Assembly (NCBI RefSeq): GCF_026410545.1
Contig: NZ_JAPMIT010000003.1
Coordinates: 1 to 64,000, forward strand
Length of the DNA: 64,000 bases
Source of the DNA: Microbacterium sp. STN6
Lineage (GTDB): Bacteria > Actinomycetota > Actinomycetes > Actinomycetales > Microbacteriaceae
Direction of reading: 5' to 3'
The position numbers and the translations under genes are program-made. Below, piece after piece: positions 57,711 through 64,000 of this stretch (positions are counted from its first letter, which is position 1; each line of letters begins with the position of its first letter). The notes under the pieces were generated by a model that saw only the letters and a program-made list of their open reading frames with translations, did no database searches and was not told the origin of the DNA.

Positions 57711-58924
57711 CAGCGTGGCACCGTCGGGTTGAACCCAGGTTCCCGAGTTCTGCGATAGGCGGCATCGCTACGCAAATGCGACTTGCGTGAGAGGTAGCGT
57801 TCATGCAGCTCGGCGAGCTTTGACTCGACAAGTTCGACACCCAGGCCGGGAGCGGCGGGAACTGCCACCGCTCCGCCTTCGAAAACCAGCGCGCCGGGCC
57901 GCACGAGGTCCTCGGCGGCATTCCATGGGTAGTGGGTGTCGCAGGCGAAGGTGAGCGCGGGCGTGACCGAAGCGAGGTGGGTCATGGCGGCGAGACTGAT
58001 ACCGAGATGGGAGTTGGAGTGCATTGCGAGGCCCAGCCGCCACGTCTCACAGATGCGGCCAAGTTGCGCAACGCGGCGCATGCCGCCCCAAGCGTGGTGA
58101 TCACCAAGCACGATCTGAATGGCGCGGCGGTCGATTGCCTGAGGGAGATCGTCGAACGCGGTCACGCACATGTTGGTGGCGAGCGGCAGGGGCGACGAGG
58201 CTTGCACCGCAGCCATTCCCTCGATTCCCGGTGTCGGATCTTCGAGATATTCGAGCATGCCATCCAGTCGCCGCGCGCTCTTAATCGAGGTCTCCACACT
58301 CCAGGCGCAGTTCGGGTCGAGTCGCAGGGGGAACTCGGGAAAGGCATCGTGCAATTGCGCCACGTGGTCGATTTCGGTCGCGGGGTCGAAGACGCCGCCC
58401 TTGAGCTTGAGGGATCGAAACCCGTACTCGCTGATGAGCGTGTGAGCCTCAGCGACAAGTCCGTCGGCGTCCAACGCTTCGCCCCACTCGTCAGAGTCGC
58501 CATCGTGCCCAGCCCACTTGTAGAAGAGATAGGCGCTGTACTCGACGCGGTCGCGCACGCGGCCCCCGAGCAGATCGCTTACGGGAAGCGCGAGCGCTTT
58601 ACCCTGGGCGTCGAGGCACGCCACCTCGAGGGGTGCATATGCAGCCAGGCGTTCTCGCACACCGACGCCTGCCAGAGCGCTGTGCACGACAGCCTCGATG
58701 CGTCCGAGATCAAACACGCTGAGCCCAACCACGTGCTCACGAATCTGCATCAATCGCTCGACCCGACTCGCGCCGCCCGGTGCCTCGCCGAGGCCGACGA
58801 TCCCCTCATCTGTCGCAAGTTGAAGCACGACGCGGAGGGCAGTCGGCTCATGTGTGCCCCAGACGTTCAACAGCGGAGGATCGGCAAAGGCTATGGGCGT
58901 GATGATGAGGTCTTCGATGACCAT
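57707..58924 (-). CDS. Glucarate dehydratase-like enolase-superfamily enzyme
   Basis: The 405-aa product has the enolase-superfamily capping domain and barrel: the base Lys in SLKLKGGVFDP (about 175), metal ligand LRLDPNCAW (about 200), then EDPTPGIEGM, VLGDHHAWGG, and the catalytic His-Asn pair region LAMHSNSHLGISL (about 303). MHSNSHLG is the glucarate dehydratase hallmark. It yields 5-keto-4-deoxyglucarate. GGGGGAGA precedes ATG 58924. First gene of the minus-strand unit, divergent from uronate dehydrogenase. Confidence 0.9.
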   Translation of the reverse strand: MVIEDLIITPIAFADPPLLNVWGTHEPTALRVVLQLATDEGIVGLGEAPGGASRVERLMQIREHVVGLSVFDLGRIEAVVHSALAGVGVRERLAAYAPLEVACLDAQGKALALPVSDLLGGRVRDRVEYSAYLFYKWAGHDGDSDEWGEALDADGLVAEAHTLISEYGFRSLKLKGGVFDPATEIDHVAQLHDAFPEFPLRLDPNCAWSVETSIKSARRLDGMLEYLEDPTPGIEGMAAVQASSPLPLATNMCVTAFDDLPQAIDRRAIQIVLGDHHAWGGMRRVAQLGRICETWRLGLAMHSNSHLGISLAAMTHLASVTPALTFACDTHYPWNAAEDLVRPGALVFEGGAVAVPAAPGLGVELVESKLAELHERYLSRKSHLRSDAAYRRTREPGFNPTVPRW

Positions 58925-58962
58925 GATCTCCCCCTCTGGTCGCCGTAACGCCATCCCGCATT

Positions 58963-58978
58963 ATTCACACTTGTGAAT
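58963..58978. promoter_or_regulatory. Palindrome ATTCAC-ACTT-GTGAAT, candidate uronate-locus operator
   Basis: A 6-bp-arm palindrome lies in the divergent gap between glucarate dehydratase (start 58924) and uronate dehydrogenase (start 59100). The core TTCAC-N4-GTGAA recurs at 59954-59967 before the binding-protein gene. One regulator probably controls both units. Confidence 0.7.
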
Positions 58979-59099
58979 GCCCGCCACATGGGCGAACATC
59001 GTTACTGTATGCACCACGCTTCTCGCGTGTCAAGCAGGCGCGACTTTGCCACGGCGGGCCGTCAGAGAAGATATATCGAGGTCGACCGAGGGGAGCACG

Positions 59100-59900
59100 A
59101 TGGCACGCATCGCAATGACGGGCGGCAGCGGAGGCGTCGGCTCGCTCGTGCGTCCGATACTTGCCAGGCAGGGACACGAAGTCACAGTGATTGACTGTAA
59201 GGCACCAGATCGCATGTATGAGAACGAAAAATTCATCTCGGCGTCGGTCACCGATCGAGAGGCGATGGCACGAGCGCTCGTCGGTGCCGAACTCGTTGTG
59301 CATCTTGCTGGCTTTCCACGGGAACGTCCATGGAACGACATCGTCGCCGTGAACATTCAAGGCGGATACGCGGTCCTCGACGGCGCACGCCACGCCGGCG
59401 TCCTACGCGTGCTCATCGCAAGTTCGGTGCACGCGGCGGGATTCCTACGAGTCACCGAAGCCGGAACAGCAGATCCCGCAATCATGAGGCCGGACACGTT
59501 TTACGGGGTCGGCAAGATCGCTGTCGAGGCGCTTGCTTCGCTCTACGTGGATCGCTTCGGCATGACAATCGTTTCGGCCCGCATTCTTACTGCCAGCGCC
59601 AAGCCGACCACGACACGGGCTCTCGAGTCGTGGCTTTCGCCAGCAGACTTCGTGCGGCTCATCGACGCGGCGGCAGCCCTTGGCGAGCCCGGCCATCACA
59701 CCGTTTGGGCGGTTTCGCGCAACACGCGATTGCGGGTGGACCTGGGCCCGGCCGAGGCAATCGGCTTCCATCCCGAGGACGACGCCGAGAGGTTTGCGGA
59801 GTGGGCAAGCGAGACCGAGCCGGGCGCTGGCGATGCACTGCTTGGCGGCCCGTTCCTCGACGACCGGCATCCGCTTGGAGTCGATTGGAGCGACGCTTGA
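59100..59900 (+). CDS. udh: NAD-dependent uronate dehydrogenase-like (SDR family)
   Basis: The 266-aa extended SDR has the Rossmann motif IAMTGGSGGVGSLVRPIL, VVHLAGFPRERPW, the catalytic Ser region LIASSVHAAGF, and the Tyr-x3-Lys in DTFYGVGKIAVEAL (about 135). RPDTFYG.GK is the pattern I know from uronate dehydrogenases, which oxidise galacturonate or glucuronate to the aldaro-lactone. It pairs with the divergent glucarate dehydratase. ATG 59100 follows GAGGGGAGC. Confidence 0.85.
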   Translation: MARIAMTGGSGGVGSLVRPILARQGHEVTVIDCKAPDRMYENEKFISASVTDREAMARALVGAELVVHLAGFPRERPWNDIVAVNIQGGYAVLDGARHAGVLRVLIASSVHAAGFLRVTEAGTADPAIMRPDTFYGVGKIAVEALASLYVDRFGMTIVSARILTASAKPTTTRALESWLSPADFVRLIDAAAALGEPGHHTVWAVSRNTRLRVDLGPAEAIGFHPEDDAERFAEWASETEPGAGDALLGGPFLDDRHPLGVDWSDA

Positions 59901-59941
59901 CCGTAGGAACACATACGGCTACTCTCGGACAATATTCACAA

Positions 59942-59968
59942 ACACATACGTCGTTCACGTATGTGAAC
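59942..59968. promoter_or_regulatory. Operator region before the uronate-locus importer
   Basis: GTTCAC-GTAT-GTGAAC (59953-59968) shares the TTCAC-N4-GTGAA core with 58964-58977. An overlapping inverted pair ACATACG (59944-59950) / CGTATGT (59958-59964) and a half-site TTCACA (59935-59940) make a dense binding region about 25 bp before the binding-protein ATG. Confidence 0.7.
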
Positions 59969-59989
59969 ACAGCGTCAAGGGAGTCGCCC

Positions 59990-61321
59990 ATGAGAACCAC
60001 ACGTCGCCGCCGTCTGGCGGCGCTCGCGGCCGCCGCAGCAGTGGCAACACTGCTTGCTGCATGCTCGTCAGCAGCGCCAGAGAATTCCTCGTCACCGGAT
60101 GGCGTCAAGGGTAAGAAGATCACCGTCTGGTTCCCTGGGACGAATCAGACCGAGATTGACCTCGTCGAGAAGACCATCGTTCCCCAGTTCGAGAAGAAGA
60201 CCGGCGCCACGGTCGACGTGGCCTACTACGACTGGGGCGATCTCTCGACGAAGCTCAATGCCGCCTTCGCTGCGGGCACTGCGCCGGACGTCTTCGGCCA
60301 CGGACCAGCGGCCGTGGCCGATTTCGTCACCAACGATCGACTCGAGCCGCTGACCAGATACGTAGCGGCAATGCCGAAAAAGGACCGCGAGGACCTCGCC
60401 TCCGCGCTCCCTGGCGGGCAGGTTGGCGGCGTTCAGTACCTCATGCCACTCTCGATGCAGGGCACGTCACTCGTCTATCGAGCGGCGGATTTCACCGCAG
60501 CGGGCCTCGACCCCGACAACCCTCCCACCACATGGGAAGGCGTCTACAAGGCTGCCGAAAAGCTCACCAAGCGCGATGCCTCAGGCAAGATCACGCACTC
60601 GGGGCTACTTCTTCCAAGCCAGGCGACAGGGCGTCAGCAGACCTTTGCAGCACTGATCATGTCGGCAGGTGGCAGTCAGGTGAGCACGGACATGACTAAG
60701 GCGACCTTCGACTCTGCCAAGGGGGTGAAGGCGATGAATTTTTTCACCAAGGTCTACAACGGCAGCGACGCGGTCGCGGCCGGGCTCGGCAGTGATTACA
60801 GTGATGCGCCCGCCAACCAGCAGCCTCTCGTTCTTGGCACAGCATCCATCGCCATGCAGACGGCAGACAAGACTATGCAGATGATTGAGGCCAACCCCGA
60901 TCTCGACCTGCGCGTGATGACTCCCCCGAAGTTCGAAGGCGCCAAAAAGGGTTACGGCCTTGGCGGTGCCGGTTCGGGCCTCATGATCAATGCCGACAGT
61001 ACGCACAAGAACCTTGACTGGACTTTCATCAAGTACATGATCTCGGCGAAGGTGAATGCGCAGTACACCGAAGGCATCGGTAAGATCCCAGCGCGTACAT
61101 CGGCGATCAAAACCGACTATGTCAAAGGCAGCCCTATTCTTAGCGCGTTTGTGAAGATCGGAAGCGACATGCGGCCGAATCCGAACGTGCCTGGGTGGGT
61201 GCAGATTCGCGACACCATGGACAAGTACATCGAGCAGGGGTTGCATCAACAGCTACCCGCTGAGGACGCGCTCAGCCAAGCAGCCGATGAAGCAAACAAG
61301 ATCCTGAAGGCGAACGGCTGA
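59990..61321 (+). CDS. Sugar-binding lipoprotein, family 1 solute-binding
   Basis: The 443-aa product has a signal peptide with lipobox LLAAC (Cys about 25). The body shows ITVWFPGTNQTEIDLVEKTI, FAAGTAPDVFGHGPAAVADF and TASIAMQTADKTM, typical of MalE-like binding proteins. AAGGGAG precedes ATG 59990. Located behind udh and its own operator. The substrate is probably a uronate-containing or rhamnosylated oligosaccharide. That is inference from neighbours. Confidence 0.9.
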   Translation: MRTTRRRRLAALAAAAAVATLLAACSSAAPENSSSPDGVKGKKITVWFPGTNQTEIDLVEKTIVPQFEKKTGATVDVAYYDWGDLSTKLNAAFAAGTAPDVFGHGPAAVADFVTNDRLEPLTRYVAAMPKKDREDLASALPGGQVGGVQYLMPLSMQGTSLVYRAADFTAAGLDPDNPPTTWEGVYKAAEKLTKRDASGKITHSGLLLPSQATGRQQTFAALIMSAGGSQVSTDMTKATFDSAKGVKAMNFFTKVYNGSDAVAAGLGSDYSDAPANQQPLVLGTASIAMQTADKTMQMIEANPDLDLRVMTPPKFEGAKKGYGLGGAGSGLMINADSTHKNLDWTFIKYMISAKVNAQYTEGIGKIPARTSAIKTDYVKGSPILSAFVKIGSDMRPNPNVPGWVQIRDTMDKYIEQGLHQQLPAEDALSQAADEANKILKANG

Positions 61322-61347
61322 GACCGCTTCGTCGATCCTGGAGAACC

Positions 61348-62310
61348 ATGACAGCAACGGCAACATCGCCGGGGGTGGCAGCAGCCGCCGCCCCCGGCAC
61401 TATCCAAGGTGCAAGGCCCCCACGCGCAGGCAAGCCCAAGCGGCGCTGGACGCGCACTTCAATCTGGGGCCTGCTCTTCACGCTCCCAGCCGCGCTGTAC
61501 GTGCTGATCTTCCACGTCATCCCAGTCATCTACGGCTTCGTGCTCAGCTTTACCAAGTACAGCCCGCTCAGCCGATCGGGCCCTGAGCCCATTGGCCTCA
61601 AGAACTACACGACCCTCCTCTCGGATCCTGATTTCGGCAACGCCCTGCTCGTCACTGGCCGGTATGTACTTCAGGTGTTGCCGATCACGGTGATCATCGC
61701 GCTCGCCCTTGCGCTGCTGGTTAACCGTCCGTTTCGCGGGGTAGGCCTCTTCCGCAGCGCTCTTTACATTCCGCACATCGTCTCGCTCACAGCCGTAAGT
61801 ATGATCTGGCTCTGGATGTATTCGCACAACGGCCTCATCAACGACGTATTCGCCTTCTTCGGCCTGCCGGACCAGTCGTGGCTGCTCAACAAGGGCGCCG
61901 CACTGAATGCCGCGAGCGCCATGCGTATCTGGAAGGCCCTCGGCAGCAACATGGTTCTGCTGCTCGCCGGGCTGCAGTCCATTCCGAAGGAGCTCTACGA
62001 GGCGACCCGCGTCGACGGCGCCAACCGCTGGCAATCGTTTCTGTACGTTACGATTCCCGGCATCCGCCCGATGCTCGTTTACGTCGTTGCAATGGACATC
62101 ATCTACCTCGCGCAGGGATTCGCCGAGATCTTCGTGCTGACCCAGGGCGGGCCACTCGGCAGCACGACCACCGTCAACTACCTCATCTATACGCAAGCGT
62201 TCCAGTACAACCAGTTCGGCTCCGCGTCGGCCATGGCCTTCGTGCTGTTCGCCTTTATCGTCGGATTCTCGCTGCTCTCGATCCGGGGGCTCATGGGGAG
62301 GCAGAAGTGA
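61348..62310 (+). CDS. Sugar ABC transporter permease (MalF type)
   Basis: The 320-aa product has a Pro/Ala-rich cytoplasmic start, six helices (GLLFTLPAALYVLIFHVIPV first) and the EAA loop SIPKELYEATRVDGANRWQS. GGAGAACC precedes ATG. The stop overlaps the next GTG (GTGA). No ATPase gene follows. Confidence 0.92.
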   Translation: MTATATSPGVAAAAAPGTIQGARPPRAGKPKRRWTRTSIWGLLFTLPAALYVLIFHVIPVIYGFVLSFTKYSPLSRSGPEPIGLKNYTTLLSDPDFGNALLVTGRYVLQVLPITVIIALALALLVNRPFRGVGLFRSALYIPHIVSLTAVSMIWLWMYSHNGLINDVFAFFGLPDQSWLLNKGAALNAASAMRIWKALGSNMVLLLAGLQSIPKELYEATRVDGANRWQSFLYVTIPGIRPMLVYVVAMDIIYLAQGFAEIFVLTQGGPLGSTTTVNYLIYTQAFQYNQFGSASAMAFVLFAFIVGFSLLSIRGLMGRQK

Positions 62311-63224
62311 CCGCACCCACCGCCACGCTGCGCTCCAGTGCCGTACGCTCCAAGCGTCGGGGCATGAACCCGCGTCGCAACCGCGTCGGCATGGCTGTGG
62401 CACTCGTGCTCGCCGCCCTCGCCGTGTTGCTGCCGTTCTTCTGGATGATCAGCCTCGCATTCACACCGGAGAAGGATGCCTTCCGCTCGGTCAGTCTCGT
62501 TCCCGCCAACCCGACGCTCGAAAATTTCGGCACGGCGTTCATCGACGCGAACCTGTTGCACGCCCTCTATAACTCCGCCATCGTCGCGTTGGTGGCAGTC
62601 ATCGCCAACTGCATCATCCCGGTGCTCGCAGGCTATGCGTTCGCGATGATGCCCTTCCCCGGCAGCACCGCGATGTTCTTCGGGCTCGTCGCAACGAGCG
62701 CGATCCCCGTCTCGGTGACGCTTATCCCCCTGTTCCTCATGGCGAAGGGCATTCCGCTTGCTGGTGGCAACGATATCTTCGGCCACGGCGGCAGCGGGCT
62801 GCTCGACACGCTCGGCGGCATCATGCTGCCGTACCTCGTCGCACCTATGAACATTTTCCTTGCGCGGCAGTATTTCAGCACGGCACCGGCCGAACTCGCT
62901 GAGGCTGCCCGCATCGACGGCGCGGGCGAGCTTCGCATCTTTTTCAGGGTCTATCTGCCGCTGGCGCGCCCGCTGATCGCAGTGGTCGCGATCTTCGCGT
63001 TTACGGCCGTTTGGGACGACTTCCTGTGGCCACTCGTGGTCACATCCTCGACGGAAATGCAGACCGTACAGCTGGCGCTCGCACGGTTCCTCGCTAGTGG
63101 GAATGTTCAATACGCGCCATTGATGGCTGCGTCGGTGATTGTAACAATCCCTGTGTTGCTCGTCTTCCTATTCAATCAACGCAGCTTCATCTCTGGGCTG
63201 TCGGACGGCAGCGTCAAAGGCTAA
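62307..63224 (+). CDS. Sugar ABC transporter permease (MalG type)
   Basis: The 305-aa product has six helices and the EAA loop APAELAEAARIDGAGELRIF. The C-terminus (GLSDGSVKG) is the standard MalG-like end. GTG at 62307 overlaps the previous stop, and longer frames read through the other permease gene. It completes an importer without its own ATPase. Confidence 0.92.
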   Translation: MTAPTATLRSSAVRSKRRGMNPRRNRVGMAVALVLAALAVLLPFFWMISLAFTPEKDAFRSVSLVPANPTLENFGTAFIDANLLHALYNSAIVALVAVIANCIIPVLAGYAFAMMPFPGSTAMFFGLVATSAIPVSVTLIPLFLMAKGIPLAGGNDIFGHGGSGLLDTLGGIMLPYLVAPMNIFLARQYFSTAPAELAEAARIDGAGELRIFFRVYLPLARPLIAVVAIFAFTAVWDDFLWPLVVTSSTEMQTVQLALARFLASGNVQYAPLMAASVIVTIPVLLVFLFNQRSFISGLSDGSVKG

Positions 63225-63274
63225 AGCCCCATCTGTCGGGCCAACTTCTCGGCCTAAGGTCATGGGCACGACCG

Positions 63275-64000
63275 TTACCAGCGTCGCGACTCGGGCCTGC
63301 GCGGATCGTCTGCCGCCGCACGGTACGCGCAGGTGAACCGGTGGTGACCGGCTCCGACTTCGGCGACCGAATCCGAAGCGTCGGGCAGCGTGACGACCGC
63401 GTGCAGCCCGGCGGGAATCTCGACGTCGAGCGTGAACGCGTCGCCGTCCCGCCGCCATGACGAACCCACGTAACCGTAGGAAGAAAGCTGTCGCATCGAG
63501 GCGTGAGAGAGCCCGCCGCCCGGTCGTGGGCGAATTCTGATCTTCCGCTCGCCCGCCTTCGGTAGCTCAAGGCCGGCGACGACACGATGCATGAAATCGG
63601 CGACCGCTCCAAGAGCGTAGTGGTTGAACGATGTCATGCCGCCAGGGTTGATCGACCCGTCTGGGAGCATGCTGTCCCACCGTTCCCAGATCGTCGTCGC
63701 TCCCATCTCGACCGAGAATAGCCACGAGGGAACCTCGTCTTGGAACAACAGGTGGTATGCCTCGTCGACACCACCGGCGAGAGCGAGTGCGTCGCACACA
63801 ATCGGAGTCCCGACGAAACCCGTACTGATATGGAATCCGGAACCCGCGACCAGCTCGCGCATGCGCTCACCCGCGTGCCGCGCCTGCTCCTCTGTAGCGA
63901 ATAGGTCGAAGACAAGGGCCAGGGCGATCGCCGTGACGGTGTCACTGACCAGCCGACCGCTCGGCGAGACGTACTCGGCCTGGAACGCCGCGACCGCCTT
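63275..64000 (-). CDS. Alpha-L-rhamnosidase, GH78, C-terminal part (cut by window edge)
   Basis: The frame enters from the right edge and ends at TAA 63277-63275, giving about 241 residues. It shows the GH78 (alpha/alpha)6 barrel end: VSDTVTAIALALVFDLF, GTPIVCDALALAG, AYHLLFQDEVPSWLFSVEMG, ATTIWERWDSMLPDGS with the general-base Glu, and SFNHYALGAVADFMHR, then the C-terminal beta domain. It removes terminal rhamnose. Convergent with the importer. The N-terminus lies outside, so secretion cannot be judged. Confidence 0.92.
   Translation of the reverse strand, partial: KAVAAFQAEYVSPSGRLVSDTVTAIALALVFDLFATEEQARHAGERMRELVAGSGFHISTGFVGTPIVCDALALAGGVDEAYHLLFQDEVPSWLFSVEMGATTIWERWDSMLPDGSINPGGMTSFNHYALGAVADFMHRVVAGLELPKAGERKIRIRPRPGGGLSHASMRQLSSYGYVGSSWRRDGDAFTLDVEIPAGLHAVVTLPDASDSVAEVGAGHHRFTCAYRAAADDPRRPESRRW

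Overview
The window is high-GC DNA with GTG starts, tightly overlapping genes, actinobacterial iron-box and CebR-type operators, and small proteins I associate with Microbacteriaceae (for example the 107-aa protein at 4156). I infer a free-living actinomycete of the Microbacteriaceae that lives on plant polysaccharides. I cannot name the species.

Layout. 1-300 holds tails of two insertion-sequence transposases beside a tRNA-Arg. 0.5-9.7 kb is housekeeping and accessory DNA: MmcQ-like and GNAT proteins, a GntR/MFS pair, three Microbacteriaceae-type small proteins, an NmrA/MarR pair, an orphan antitoxin with a wrecked toxin, and an intact HTH/PIN toxin-antitoxin pair next to tRNA-Ser(GCT). 10-20 kb holds a double ABC exporter, two LCP cell-wall ligase-type proteins around tRNA-Ser(TGA), a HAD phosphatase, serS and a diacylglycerol-kinase-like lipid kinase.

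Four sugar loci dominate the rest. (1) 19.7-32.2 kb: an Opp/Dpp-type oligosaccharide importer, GH2 beta-mannosidase and GH36 alpha-galactosidase with a ROK regulator, which fits galactomannan use. The operon ends in a LacI-like protein that has no DNA-binding domain. (2) 38.6-44.8 kb: a cebEFG-bgl-cebR-type cellobiose locus with two CebR-like operators. (3) 52.5-63.2 kb: an uronate/aldarate locus with uronate dehydrogenase, glucarate-dehydratase-like enolase, KDPG-type aldolase, tartronate-semialdehyde reductase, an uncharacterised 388-aa protein coupled to the dehydratase, an ABC importer, an IclR regulator and an FAD oxidoreductase. (4) 63.3 kb to the right edge: the C-terminal part of a GH78 alpha-L-rhamnosidase. 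Loci 2 and 3 encode no ABC ATPase and would need a shared one from elsewhere. Between the sugar loci lie pheA, pgm, a VanY-like carboxypeptidase, a DHA2 exporter, PAP2, a solitary DNA methyltransferase, heme oxygenase with an iron box, lipoate ligase and a MarR/MFS pair.

The non-coding DNA is rich in structure. REP-like palindromes (GGTTGAGGAG...CTCGAAACC) sit in three gene gaps and even supply stop codons. At four separate genes the 3' end, stop codon included, has been tandemly duplicated downstream. Several long intergenic hairpins, a 27-bp minisatellite and an 83-bp triplication are also present. The best candidates for something undescribed are the 388-aa protein and aldolase of the uronate locus, the HTH-less LacI protein of the galactomannan operon, and the recurrent 3'-end duplications.
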